This document shows, one piece after another, positions 45,384 to 57,319 of a DNA stretch of 64,000 nucleotides. The translations under genes and the position numbers were made by a program. A model generated the notes under the pieces. That model worked only from the letters and a program-made list of their open reading frames with translations. It made no database searches and had not been told where the DNA came from. This stretch comes from Dechloromonas sp. ZY10 (lineage in GTDB: Bacteria > Pseudomonadota > Gammaproteobacteria > Burkholderiales > Rhodocyclaceae). Every line of letters begins with the position of its first letter. Position 1 is the stretch's first letter. The stretch lies in assembly GCF_041378895.1 (NCBI RefSeq), contig NZ_CP144212.1, positions 1,721,501 through 1,785,500 on the forward strand, written 5' to 3'.

Positions 45384-46339
45384 TGTTCACGGTCAACCTG
45401 CGTTTTGGCCGTTTTTTGCGGTCGACCGTAATCGGTGCCCTGCTCGCGCTGCCCGTGCTGGCGCCGGCTGAAACCTGGCGAGTCGCGCTGATTGGCGATA
45501 CGCCCTACTCGGCCTTCGAGCGCGCCGAACTGCCAAAGATGCTGGAGGCAATTGCCGACAGCGGCAGCGAACTGATGATCCACGTCGGCGACATCAAGCA
45601 CGGCAAGGACCGCTGCGACGACACCTTGTTCGCCGACCGCCGCGCGCTGTTCGACGCCAGCCGGATTCCCTTTGTTTTCGTCCCCGGCGACAACGAGTGG
45701 AGCGACTGTGAGCGCCTGTCGAACGGCGGCTACGCGCCGCTGGAGCGCCTCGGCGCCTTGCGCCGGCTGTTCTGGGCGCAGCCCGAGTCGCTCGGTCGCC
45801 AACGCCTGCCCTTGCAGCGGCAAAGCGCTGCTTATCCGGAACATGCGCGCTTTCGCGTCGGCCCGGTGCTGTTCGCGACCCTGAATATCCCCGGCGGCAA
45901 CAACAACTGGGGCCTGCTGGAAACGCCCAGCCGGGAGTTCAGCGAGCGCAATCCGCAAGTGCTGGCCTGGGTGCGCGCGACTTTCCAGGTCGCCCGCCAG
46001 GAAAAACTCGCCGGCGTGGCCTTCGCAATGCAGGCCAACCCCGGCTTCAAGCATTTCGCGCAAGGCTTCCCGCACAGCGGCTACCGCGAGCTGCTCGAAC
46101 TGCTGCGCATGGAGACCCAGAATTTCTCGGGCCAGGTTCTGGTAATCCATGGCGACACCCACCAAAGCCGCGTCGACCATCCGCTGCGTGATGCCGCCGG
46201 CAAGCCGCTGGCCAACTTCACCCGGATCGAAACCCATGGCTATCCGTTCATGGGCTGGACACAGTTACTGATCCGCCTGGATGGCCCCTCGCTGTTCCAC
46301 AGCGAAGCCCACCCCTGGCCACCGCGCGAGCGCCCCTGA
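45383..46339 (+). CDS. Secreted calcineurin-like phosphoesterase
   Basis: A 318-residue protein. It has a signal peptide (VIGALLALPVLAPAET, cleavage near residue 30) and metallophosphoesterase motifs: LIGDTPYS near 38, MIHVGDIKHG near 66, VPGDNEWSD near 100 and VIHGDTHQSR near 250. The variation from the standard GDxHG (GDTPY) suggests an unusual substrate. The first 15 codons contain a half-copy and a diverged full copy of the dispersed palindrome. The ATG overlaps the mutS stop (TGATG). Confidence 0.82.
   Translation: MFTVNLRFGRFLRSTVIGALLALPVLAPAETWRVALIGDTPYSAFERAELPKMLEAIADSGSELMIHVGDIKHGKDRCDDTLFADRRALFDASRIPFVFVPGDNEWSDCERLSNGGYAPLERLGALRRLFWAQPESLGRQRLPLQRQSAAYPEHARFRVGPVLFATLNIPGGNNNWGLLETPSREFSERNPQVLAWVRATFQVARQEKLAGVAFAMQANPGFKHFAQGFPHSGYRELLELLRMETQNFSGQVLVIHGDTHQSRVDHPLRDAAGKPLANFTRIETHGYPFMGWTQLLIRLDGPSLFHSEAHPWPPRERP
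45388..45429. repeat. Split palindromic element in the signal peptide of the phosphoesterase
   Basis: CACGGTCAAC (45388-45397) and a diverged palindrome CGGTCGACCG (45419-45428) lie 21 bases apart within codons 2 to 16. The spacing is similar to the split element at 31890-31936. Confidence 0.7.
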
Positions 46340-46498
46340 GCCACCGGAAGGTATTCGGCCGCCTGCAACTCACTCCTGTCGGTCTTGCCGGCACCTCTTC
46401 AGCCTCTACCCGAGCCCCCGGGTGCCACGACCTACCCGGTACATCGCCCCTCCCGGCAGAGATGGCTGAAAACCATCCCCAACTGCCGTTCCAGGCGC

Positions 46499-46522
46499 AA
46501 AAAAGCCCGCAACTTGCGGGCC
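46499..46522 (-). terminator. Terminator after phaB
   Basis: GCCCGCAA (46505-46512) pairs with TTGCGGGC (46514-46521); six A residues on the plus strand become the T-run on the minus strand. It lies about 57 bases beyond the phaB stop. Confidence 0.8.
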
Positions 46523-46579
46523 TTGCGCGGGCGCAACCCGCTCGCTCAATCCGCGCACCGGATGGGCACGGCAGCGTTA

Positions 46580-47320
46580 TCAGGTCATGTACAAGCCGCC
46601 GTTGCAGGCGAAGTTGGCGCCGGTGGTAAAACCGGCTTGGTCAGAGGCCAGCCAGCCGACAATCGAGGCGATTTCTTCCGGCGTCCCCAGGCGCTTGACC
46701 GGAATCGTGGCCACGATCTTTTCCAGTACATCCTCGCGGATGGCACGGACCATGTCGGTGCCGATGTAGCCGGGCGAAACGGTATTCACTGTCACCCCCT
46801 TGCTCGCCACTTCCTGTGCCAAGGCCATGCTGAAGCCGTGCATCCCGGCTTTAGCGGTGGAGTAATTGGTCTGGCCAAATTGGCCTTTCTGGCCGTTGAC
46901 CGAAGAAATATTGACGATCCGGCCCCAACCCTGCTCAAGCATGCCGTCGATCACTTGGCGGGTGACATAGAACAACGAGTTGAGATTGGTGTCGATCACG
47001 GCTTTCCAGTCGTCCGCGCTCATCTTCCGGAAGACGCCATCCTTGGTGATTCCGGCGTTGTTGACCAGCACGGCAATCTCCCCAACTTCGGCCTTGACCT
47101 TGTCAAAGGCCGCTTTTGTGCTGTCCCAATCGGACACATTGCCTTCGGAGGCAATGAAATCAAAACCCAGCACCTTCTGTTCGGCCAGCCATTTGTCCTT
47201 ACGCGGCGAGTTGGGGCCGCAGCCGGCGACGACCTGGAAACCATCCTTGGCCAGTTGCTGGCAAATCGCGGTTCCAATCCCGCCCATGCCGCCGGTAACG
47301 TAAGCTACTTTTTTGCTCAT
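46580..47320 (-). CDS. phaB: Acetoacetyl-CoA reductase PhaB
   Basis: A 246-residue NADPH-dependent short-chain dehydrogenase that makes (R)-3-hydroxybutyryl-CoA for polyhydroxybutyrate. It has TGGMGGIGTAICQQL at residues 9-23, NNAG near 88, Ser in NISSVNGQKGQFGQTNYSTAKAG near 140 with the YxxxK pair, and SPGYIGTDMVRA near 183. These PhaB-like segments set it apart from FabG. A GAAGGAG site precedes the ATG. phaA and phaC are not in the window. Confidence 0.94.
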   Translation of the reverse strand: MSKKVAYVTGGMGGIGTAICQQLAKDGFQVVAGCGPNSPRKDKWLAEQKVLGFDFIASEGNVSDWDSTKAAFDKVKAEVGEIAVLVNNAGITKDGVFRKMSADDWKAVIDTNLNSLFYVTRQVIDGMLEQGWGRIVNISSVNGQKGQFGQTNYSTAKAGMHGFSMALAQEVASKGVTVNTVSPGYIGTDMVRAIREDVLEKIVATIPVKRLGTPEEIASIVGWLASDQAGFTTGANFACNGGLYMT

Positions 47321-47462
47321 GAAACGCTCCTTCTAATAATTATTAATTACGATCTGGCACTCCCATGCCCTTGGAACAGTGCGGCAAATCCGGGAAGGCC
47401 AGCGGCGAATATACCCAAACTTCCGAATAAATAAAACCATTCACCTAAACGAAATGATAAAT

Positions 47463-47487
47463 AAAAAACGGCCCATGCAGAGCCGTT
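47463..47487 (-). terminator. Terminator after slyD
   Basis: AACGGC (47467-47472) pairs with GCCGTT (47482-47487) around a 9-base loop; preceding A residues form the T-run on the minus strand. Confidence 0.65.
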
Positions 47488-47529
47488 CGTGAGCGCGTAG
47501 GCGGCTCAAGGCCGCCCTACTTGGCGGGA

Positions 47530-48024
47530 TCAGGCTTCGCAATCCTCATCCGGACCGTGCACATGGCCGTGCTCTACTTCTTCGGCGCTGGCGGCGCGAA
47601 CATTGGTGACCGTGCAGGTAAAGATCAACGCCATGCCGGCCAGCGGATGGTTGCCGTCGAGCACCACCTTGTCATCGGCAATTTCAGTCACACGGTAGAT
47701 CACGAAATCCTCATCGCTGCCATCTTCAGGGCCGCCTTCGAACTGCATGCCGACCTGCAACTCTTTCGGAAAGTCCTTGCGCGGTTCGATCTGTACCAGT
47801 TCGGCGTCGTAGTCTCCGAAGGCTTCATCCGGCTGCAGCTTGATCTGCACCGATTCGCCAACAGCCTTGCCCTGCAGCGCTTCCTCGATCTTCGGGAAAA
47901 TGTCGTCGTAACCGCCGTGCAGATAGACGATCGGCTCGCGACCTTCATCGACCACTTCGTTGTCGGTATCGGTGACGTGATAGTCGATGGTGACGACGGT
48001 GTTCTTGGCGACTTGCATGTTCAT
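47530..48024 (-). CDS. slyD: FKBP-type peptidyl-prolyl isomerase SlyD
   Basis: A 164-residue protein with the SlyD pattern: VTIDYHVTDTDNEVVDEG at the start, YLHGGYDDIFPKIEEALQGK near 35-52, an inserted IF chaperone domain, and the NHPLAGMALIF FKBP signature near 125. The C-terminus is short but His/Asp/Glu-rich (EHGHVHGPDEDCEA), so some metal binding is kept. The ATG overlaps the peroxiredoxin stop (ATGA), coupling the two genes. Confidence 0.92.
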   Translation of the reverse strand: MNMQVAKNTVVTIDYHVTDTDNEVVDEGREPIVYLHGGYDDIFPKIEEALQGKAVGESVQIKLQPDEAFGDYDAELVQIEPRKDFPKELQVGMQFEGGPEDGSDEDFVIYRVTEIADDKVVLDGNHPLAGMALIFTCTVTNVRAASAEEVEHGHVHGPDEDCEA

Positions 48025-48494
48025 GAGTTGAGTTCCTTGACCAGGCGCAGCACGTCGAGTGCATGCCCCTTGTAATTGACGTTGTAGAGCGCGTGGCGGA
48101 TGACGCCATCGCGATCAATGATGAAGGTCGAGCGGCTGACCCCGAATTTGCGATGCCCATCGACTTCGCGTGCCTGCCATACGCCGTAGCGCTTGCAGAC
48201 TGCTCCGTCAGCATCCGACAGCAATTCGATCCCGATGCCCTCCTTGTCGCGGAATTCCGCATGTTTTAGGCAATCGTCGCGACTGATTCCGAGCAGAACG
48301 CAGTTCTGTGCTTCGAAATCGGCTTCGTGATCGGAAAAATCGGTGGCTTCGCGGGTGCAACAAGGCGTGCCATCCTTGGGATAAAAGAAGAGAACCACGT
48401 GGTTGCGACCACGAAATTCGGCCAGATCGACTTGCTTCATGTCGGCATCGGGCAATGCAAAACCCGGTGCCTGTTCGCCTATCCTGAGCTGCAT
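48021..48494 (-). CDS. Thiol peroxidase, Bcp/PrxQ-type peroxiredoxin
   Basis: A 157-residue peroxiredoxin. The peroxidatic Cys is in FFYPKDGTPCCTREATDF; the segment reads TPCCT, with two adjacent cysteines, where PrxQ proteins usually have TPGCT. This substitution is worth noting. RKFGVSRSTFIIDRDG is the dimer/active-site Arg region. It reduces hydroperoxides in the cytoplasm. The slyD start overlaps the stop. Confidence 0.88.
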   Translation of the reverse strand: MQLRIGEQAPGFALPDADMKQVDLAEFRGRNHVVLFFYPKDGTPCCTREATDFSDHEADFEAQNCVLLGISRDDCLKHAEFRDKEGIGIELLSDADGAVCKRYGVWQAREVDGHRKFGVSRSTFIIDRDGVIRHALYNVNYKGHALDVLRLVKELNS

Positions 48495-48579
48495 GTTCGT
48501 CTCCTTGCCCTCTCGTAAAACGAAGGCATGCGGACGATTCTAGCGGAGGTCGGCGGCCACGGTCGACCAAATTTTTTGC

Positions 48580-48864
48580 TTATTTTCCGGCAGGCTTGTC
48601 GGGGATTTGCACAAAGCTTTCGTCTTGCCGGATCATCCCCAGTTCGAAACGGGCCCGCTCCTCGATCGCGTCATAACCCTGCTTGAGGTCGCGGACTTCG
48701 GCATCCAGGCCGGCATTGCGGATTTCCAGCTGGCGGGTGACTTCCTTCTGTTGCTGGAGTTGCCGGTCATAGTCCCAGACCTTGAGCCACCCCCCCTTGC
48801 CCACCCACAAGGGGTATTGCAGGAGGCCGATCAGGCATAGCAGGCCGAGGGTCAGCCAGCGCAT
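48580..48864 (-). CDS. ftsB: Cell division protein FtsB
   Basis: A 94-residue protein with one N-terminal membrane helix ([20 protein letters not shown]) and a coiled coil ([28 protein letters not shown]) ending [18 protein letters not shown], the FtsB signature. It bridges FtsL and FtsQ in the divisome. It follows eno, as in many proteobacteria. Confidence 0.94.
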   Translation of the reverse strand: MRWLTLGLLCLIGLLQYPLWVGKGGWLKVWDYDRQLQQQKEVTRQLEIRNAGLDAEVRDLKQGYDAIEERARFELGMIRQDESFVQIPDKPAGK

Positions 48865-48969
48865 CAGACCACAAAAAACGAGAGGAAGGCGGCGAGTTGC
48901 CTCGCCGCTTCCGGTTGAGCAAAGGTGATCATCGATCTCACCCGGCGCTTCCTCTCATCCTCCCGGCGC

Positions 48970-50268
<1,299 letters not shown>

Positions 50269-50295
50269 TCAAAAGGTTGAAAAAACTACTTAAAG

Positions 50296-50598
50296 TTAAA
50301 ACTCAACACCGGAAATGACCAGCATGTTCATTTCGGCAATCTCTTTGCGCGCCTCGCGCGCCAAACCGTACTCGGGTGAATCATAAAAACGTCTGGCTTG
50401 TTCGACCGAGTCGAACTCGACGATTACCATCCGCTGCGGCGGTGTCCATTTGCCCTCGAGGATTTCAGAAGCGCCGCCACGGACGATGAACCGGCCACCA
50501 TACTGCTGCACTGCTGCGGTCGATAGCTCGCGGTAGCGCGCCATCGCCTCGGGATTGGCGGTTTTTACCTCGGCAATGACGTAGCCTTTGGCGCTCAC
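50296..50598 (-). CDS. DUF1330-family protein
   Basis: A 100-residue ferredoxin-like (dimeric alpha-beta barrel) protein with the family pattern: [20 protein letters not shown], then [31 protein letters not shown]. No catalytic role is known. The start overlaps the kdsA stop by 4 bases (ATGA), which suggests co-translation in the pyrG-kdsA-DUF1330-eno-ftsB series. Confidence 0.9.
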   Translation of the reverse strand: MSAKGYVIAEVKTANPEAMARYRELSTAAVQQYGGRFIVRGGASEILEGKWTPPQRMVIVEFDSVEQARRFYDSPEYGLAREARKEIAEMNMLVISGVEF

Positions 50599-51430
50599 CG
50601 AAGTTCCTCGAAACCGGCCGCCTTGGCGGCGCGATCAAGCGCTACCAGAGTGCCCAGCAGGCTTTCCATGCGCGCCAGCGGCCACGAGTTGGGTCCGTCG
50701 GAAAAGGCCTTTTCCGGGCACGGATGGGTTTCCATGAACAGACCGGAAATCCCGACCGCCACCGCCGCCCGCGCCAGCACCGGCACGAACTCGCGCTGCC
50801 CGCCGGAGGAAGTCCCTTGCCCGCCCGGCAACTGCACCGAGTGCGTGGCATCGAAGACTACCGGGCAGCCAGTTTCGCGCATGATCGCCAGTGAGCGCAT
50901 GTCGGAAACCAGATTATTGTAGCCAAAGGAAGCGCCTCGCTCGCAGACCATGATGTTGTCGGCGCCGCCATTCACCTCACGTGCCTTGTCGACCACGTTC
51001 TTCATGTCGCCCGGCGCGAGGAACTGCCCCTTCTTGATATTCACCGGCTTGCCGCAAGACGCCACGGCGTGGATGAAATCGGTCTGGCGACAGAGAAAGG
51101 CCGGCGTCTGCAGCACATCGACAACGCTGGCTACCTGGGGCACGTCCGCTGCATCGTGCACGTCGGTCAGTACCGGCACGCCGACTTGCGCGCGCACTGC
51201 TTCGAGAATCTTCAGGCCACCATTGATGCCGGGGCCGCGCACCGATCTGCCGGAACTGCGGTTGGCCTTGTCGTAGGAGGCCTTGAAAATGTACGAAACG
51301 CCGAGTCGACCGCAGATTTCCTTCATCTGTGCCGCCACGTCAACGCACAAGGCCTCGGATTCGGCCGTGCAAGGGCCGGCAATCAGGAAAAAAGGCTGGT
51401 CAAGACCAGCCTCGAAACCACAAAGTTTCA

Positions 51431-51431
<1 letters not shown>
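50595..51431 (-). CDS. kdsA: 3-deoxy-D-manno-octulosonate-8-phosphate synthase KdsA
   Basis: A 278-residue enzyme that joins phosphoenolpyruvate and arabinose-5-phosphate for the Kdo core of lipopolysaccharide. Family motifs: [12 protein letters not shown] near 15, [12 protein letters not shown] near 50, [11 protein letters not shown] near 92 and [19 protein letters not shown] near 235. I start at 51431 so that its ATG shares one base with the pyrG stop (TAATG). An upstream in-frame extension is not supported. Confidence 0.96.
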
Positions 51432-53128
<1,697 letters not shown>

Positions 53129-53230
53129 TTACCGCCAACCCGAGCACTGCCGAGCCTGCGCCAGGTCTGGCCGACGGGGTTACAATCGCCGCCATCAACG
53201 CCTTCAATCATCGTAGCCACAAGGATTCCC

Positions 53231-54082
53231 ATGTCTGAATTTGCCTTTGACGTCACCAAAGAAAATTTCCAGGAAAAGGTCGGCGAAGCCTGCATGCAGG
53301 TGCCGGTCGTCGTCGATTTCTGGGCGCCCTGGTGCGCCCCGTGCCAGACGCTGAAGCCGATGCTCGAAAAGCTGGCCGAGGAATTCAAAGGCCGCTTCCT
53401 GCTGGCCAAGATCAATTCCGACGAAAACCCGGAAATCGCCCAGTACTTCGGCGTGCGCAGCATTCCCTCGGTCAAGGTGCTGTTCCAGGGGCAACTGGTC
53501 GACGAATTCAACGGCGCGCTGCCGGAAAGCGAAGTCCGCGCCTTCCTCGAGCGCATCGCCCTCCCCGGTGCTGAAGCCAGCCTGCGCGAACAGGCTGCCG
53601 AACTGGTGGCCGCAGGCAATCTTGACGGTGCCCTGACGGTGCTGATCGAAGCCACCCGCCAACAACCGGAAGACGAAGCCACCCGCCTCGACGCCATCGA
53701 CGTACTGATCCAGCTTGGCCGCAACGACGAAGCGCAGCAACTGCTCGCCGGCGAATACACCGCCGAAGCCGACCGCGCCAACACGCTGCGCGCCCGCCTT
53801 GCGCTGGCCGCCGGCGCTGCCGACGTCGCACCGCTGGAAGCCAGACTGGCAGCCAACGCCGACGACCATGCCACCCGTCTCGAACTGTCCGCCGCCTACG
53901 CTGCCCAGAGCCGTTTCCGCGAAGCGCTGGAAGCTGCGCTCGAAGTCGTGATCCGCGACCGTTTCTTTGACCAGGGTGCAGGCCGCAAAGCCATGCTCAA
54001 TCTGTTCGAAGCGCTTTCCGGCGAGCAACACGACGATCTGGTCCGCGAATTCCGGCGCAAGCTGTCGGCAACGCTCAACTAG
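53231..54082 (+). CDS. cnoX: Thioredoxin-domain TPR protein CnoX (YbbN)
   Basis: A 283-residue chaperedoxin. Residues 1-110 form a thioredoxin fold with an intact WCAPC active site (VVDFWAPWCAPCQTLKPML) and the cis-Pro in RSIPSVKVLF. Residues 115-283 are TPR-like helices rich in Ala and Leu. E. coli CnoX has no CxxC pair, so this version may still reduce disulfides besides holding clients for GroEL. AAGGA lies upstream of the ATG. Divergent from pyrG. Confidence 0.92.
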   Translation: MSEFAFDVTKENFQEKVGEACMQVPVVVDFWAPWCAPCQTLKPMLEKLAEEFKGRFLLAKINSDENPEIAQYFGVRSIPSVKVLFQGQLVDEFNGALPESEVRAFLERIALPGAEASLREQAAELVAAGNLDGALTVLIEATRQQPEDEATRLDAIDVLIQLGRNDEAQQLLAGEYTAEADRANTLRARLALAAGAADVAPLEARLAANADDHATRLELSAAYAAQSRFREALEAALEVVIRDRFFDQGAGRKAMLNLFEALSGEQHDDLVREFRRKLSATLN

Positions 54083-54100
54083 ACCAGCCGGGCCACGCCC

Positions 54101-55015
54101 GTGCAGTTGTTCTATACCGACACCTTCGTGCTGCCGCTGCCGGCCGGGCATCGTTTCCCGATGGAAAAATACGCCCGGTTGCGGCAGGCGCTGCTGACCT
54201 GCGGCGATTTTTCCGAGGCCGATTTCAGATTGCCGCAGGCCGCCAGCGACGAAGAACTCGCCCTGGCTCACGACCGTGGCTACATTGAGCGCGTCAGCCA
54301 CGGTCAACTCAGCGAAAAGGAACAAAAAGCCATCGGCTTTCCCTGGTCGCCTGCGACGGTCGAACGCTCGCGCCGTTCCGCCGGCGCCACCATCGGCGCC
54401 TGCCGCGCCGCACTGGCCGAAGGGGTGGCCGGAAACCTCGCCGGCGGCACCCACCATGCTTTCAGTGACCGGGGCGAAGGCTTCTGCGTTTTCAACGATG
54501 CCGCCGTCGCCGCCCGGCTGATGCTGGCCGAAAGCCGGGTCGAACGGATGCTGATCGTCGATTGCGACGTCCACCAGGGCAATGGCACCGCCAGCATCCT
54601 GGCCAACGACGAACGGGTATTCACGCTGTCGCTACACGGTGCCCGCAACTACCCATTCGCCAAGGAAAAGAGTGACCTCGACGTCGAACTGCCCGATGCC
54701 TGCGACGATGCGACTTACCTGGAACGACTCGACCATGCATTGACTCTGGCCTGGGACCTGGCCCGACCGCAACTGGTGATCTACCTGGCCGGCGCCGATC
54801 CGTTCCACGACGACCGTTTCGGCCGCCTGCAGTTAAGTCACGCCGGCCTGGCCGAACGCGACCGCCGCGTGCTGCAACTAGCTCGCGCCACGGCAACGCC
54901 GATTGCCTTGGCGATGGCCGGCGGCTACGCCCGCAATATCGCCGACACGGTAGCAATTCACTGCACCACACTGCGCCTCGCACAAGCCATCTGCCAACCG
55001 GGGCGGCACTCCTGA
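54101..55015 (+). CDS. Histone deacetylase-family hydrolase
   Basis: A 304-residue protein from a GTG start (MQLFYTDTFVLPLP). The deacetylase zinc and charge-relay pattern is seen: GGTHHAF near 115, MLIVDCDVHQGNGTASIL near 150 and YLAGADPFHDDRFG near 227. Bacterial members act as acetylpolyamine amidohydrolases or protein deacetylases. It sits 18 bases after cnoX. Confidence 0.9.
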   Translation: MQLFYTDTFVLPLPAGHRFPMEKYARLRQALLTCGDFSEADFRLPQAASDEELALAHDRGYIERVSHGQLSEKEQKAIGFPWSPATVERSRRSAGATIGACRAALAEGVAGNLAGGTHHAFSDRGEGFCVFNDAAVAARLMLAESRVERMLIVDCDVHQGNGTASILANDERVFTLSLHGARNYPFAKEKSDLDVELPDACDDATYLERLDHALTLAWDLARPQLVIYLAGADPFHDDRFGRLQLSHAGLAERDRRVLQLARATATPIALAMAGGYARNIADTVAIHCTTLRLAQAICQPGRHS

Positions 55016-55052
55016 ACCGTTCGCACGCAACCATTCACCTAGCCCCCGGATC

Positions 55053-56573
55053 ATGCCCGCCCACTCATCGCCGCTCCACTTTGCCGCCAGCCTGCGCCAG
55101 ATCGAGGCGCGTTTTGCCGATCAGCCGCTGATGGAGCGTGCCGGCGCCGCCGCCGCCGGGCTCTGCCGCGAATTGTTGGGCAACTGCCCCGGCCCGGTGT
55201 TGCTGCTGGCTGGCCCCGGTAACAACGGCGGCGACGCGCTGGTTGCCGCCCGGCTGTTGAGCGAACAAGGGATCGACTGTTGCGTGGTTTTTGCCGGCGA
55301 TGCCGCCCGCCTGCCGGCCGATGCCGCCGCTGCGCATGCCCGCTTTGCCGCCGCAGGCGGCACGCTGCACGGCCACTTCCCCGCGCAAGCCTCCGGACAT
55401 CGCTGGGCACTGATTGTCGACGGCTTGCTCGGCATTGGCCTGACCCGGGCACCGGAAGGCCGGATAAGCGAACTGATCGTCGCCGCCAACCGGCTGGCAC
55501 AAACCGACGGCTGCCCACTGCTGGCGCTCGACTGCCCCAGCGGCTTGCTGGCCGATACCGGCGGCACGCCCGGCCACGTCATCCGCGCCAGTCATACGCT
55601 CAGCTTCATTGCCGGCAAACCCGGCCTATGGACCGCTAACGGGCCGGACTGCTGCGGTGAAATCCGCATCGCCGACCTTGATCTGCCTGGACTGCCGGAG
55701 TTGCCTGCCGACGGCCATTTGATCGACCTGTCCGACTTCGCCCAACGCTTGCAGCCGCGCCGTGCCAATACCCACAAAGGCAGCTTCGGCAGCGCCGGCG
55801 TACTCGGCGGCGGCAAGGCCATGGTCGGCGCCGCCCTGCTCACCGCCCGCGCCGCCCTGCACTTGGGGGCCGGCCGCGTCTATGTCGGACTGCTCGACCC
55901 GGAAGCCCCCAGCGTCGACCTGCAGCAGCCCGAACTGATGCTGCGCCGCCCCGAACACCTACTGCAGGCGGACCTGCAGGCCCTTGCCTGCGGCCCCGGC
56001 CTCGGCACCTCGGGCGATGCGGCACGGATGCTGGAGCAAGCACTGAAATGTCCGCTGCCGCTGGTGCTCGATGCCGACGCGCTCAACCTGCTGGCCAGCG
56101 ACAGCCGGCTGGCCGGCCATCTCTGCAACCGCGTCGCCCCGGCCATCCTTACCCCACACCCGGCCGAAGCCGCACGTCTGCTCGAATGCAGCACCCGCGA
56201 AATTCAGGAGAACCGGATCGCCGCCGCCAACGAACTGGTCCGTCGCTACGGCTGTCAGGTGGTGCTCAAGGGCTGCGGCAGCGTCGTGGCCACGGTCGAT
56301 GGTCGCTGGTGGATCAATTCCACCGGCAACCCCGGGCTGGCTACGGCTGGCTCGGGCGACGTACTCAGCGGCCTGATCCTCGCCCTGCTGGCGCAAGGCT
56401 GGCGCGTCCACGAAGCTCTGCTTGCCGGCGTACATTTGCACGGCGCCGCTGCCGACTGGTTGGTGGGCGAAGGCTGCGGCCCGGTCGGGCTGACTGCCGG
56501 CGAGTTAATCCCGGCGGCTCGCCGTTTGCTGAATTGCTGGCTGCAAGCGCCTTGGCGAACCGGGAAGGTTTAG
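55053..56573 (+). CDS. Bifunctional NAD(P)H-hydrate epimerase and dehydratase (NnrE-NnrD)
   Basis: A 506-residue fusion that repairs damaged NADH and NADPH. The N-terminal YjeF epimerase domain has LLAGPGNNGGDALVAAR near 50 and LALDCPSGLLADTGG near 155. The C-terminal ribokinase-like dehydratase domain has HKGSFGSAGVLGGGKAM near 245 and ATAGSGDVLSGLILALLAQG near 432. It follows the HDAC-like gene by 37 bases. A diverged half of the dispersed motif lies inside (near 56290). Confidence 0.94.
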   Translation: MPAHSSPLHFAASLRQIEARFADQPLMERAGAAAAGLCRELLGNCPGPVLLLAGPGNNGGDALVAARLLSEQGIDCCVVFAGDAARLPADAAAAHARFAAAGGTLHGHFPAQASGHRWALIVDGLLGIGLTRAPEGRISELIVAANRLAQTDGCPLLALDCPSGLLADTGGTPGHVIRASHTLSFIAGKPGLWTANGPDCCGEIRIADLDLPGLPELPADGHLIDLSDFAQRLQPRRANTHKGSFGSAGVLGGGKAMVGAALLTARAALHLGAGRVYVGLLDPEAPSVDLQQPELMLRRPEHLLQADLQALACGPGLGTSGDAARMLEQALKCPLPLVLDADALNLLASDSRLAGHLCNRVAPAILTPHPAEAARLLECSTREIQENRIAAANELVRRYGCQVVLKGCGSVVATVDGRWWINSTGNPGLATAGSGDVLSGLILALLAQGWRVHEALLAGVHLHGAAADWLVGEGCGPVGLTAGELIPAARRLLNCWLQAPWRTGKV

Positions 56574-56629
56574 CATTTCTGTCAGATTCCGCCTAAAATC
56601 CCGACCTAACCAAGAATGACAGAATCACC

Positions 56630-57319
56630 ATGAGCCATCTGCCCAAGCCCGACGCCTCGCTATTCCTCGCCTCCTCCGTGCACGACATGAAAAATTCCAT
56701 CAGCGTGCTGCAGGACACCATCCGTCGCCTGTTGGCCAAGGCCTCGCCCGACGAAAGCGGTGAATATCGCGAAATGTCGCAGATGCTCTACGAAACCCAG
56801 CGCATCAACGGCAATCTGATCCAGTTGCTGACGCTCTACAAGTTCGGCAACGACCTTTACCCGTTCAATCCGGAGACCCAGGAAATTGCCGAATTCGCCC
56901 GCTCGGCGGTGTCGCATGTCACGCCCTTGCTGACCTCGCGCCAGATCAGCCTGGAGGTCGAACTGGAGAACGATTGTTATTGGGAGTTTGATAGCGATCT
57001 GGTCAACGGCATTGTCGTGCACGCAATGAACAATGCCGTGCAATACACCCGCGATGCCTTGCACCTGCGGATTGCCTGCGTTGATGACGCTCTGGAAATC
57101 CGCATCGAAGACAATGGACGCGGCTTCCCGCAACATATGGTGGATGATGGCATTGCGGCGATGCGCGGGGTCAATTTCAGCACCGGCAGCACCGGCCTGG
57201 GTCTCTATTTCGCAGCGGTGGTTGCACAGATGCATGGCAACCGCAAGGAACGCGGCAGTATCCGCCTGGAAAACGGCGGCAAGCTCGGGGGTGGTTGCTT
57301 CATCCTGAGGTTGCCATGA
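56630..57319 (+). CDS. Soluble sensor histidine kinase
   Basis: A 229-residue kinase without any membrane or sensor domain. The phospho-acceptor His is in SSVHDMKNSISVLQ near residue 18. The ATPase domain has the N-box VVHAMNNAVQYT near 130, G1 EDNGRGF near 160, and GSTGLGLYFA near 187. It should phosphorylate the downstream RR-TPR proteins. Its stop overlaps the next ATG (ATGA), so the pair is coupled. Confidence 0.9.
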   Translation: MSHLPKPDASLFLASSVHDMKNSISVLQDTIRRLLAKASPDESGEYREMSQMLYETQRINGNLIQLLTLYKFGNDLYPFNPETQEIAEFARSAVSHVTPLLTSRQISLEVELENDCYWEFDSDLVNGIVVHAMNNAVQYTRDALHLRIACVDDALEIRIEDNGRGFPQHMVDDGIAAMRGVNFSTGSTGLGLYFAAVVAQMHGNRKERGSIRLENGGKLGGGCFILRLP

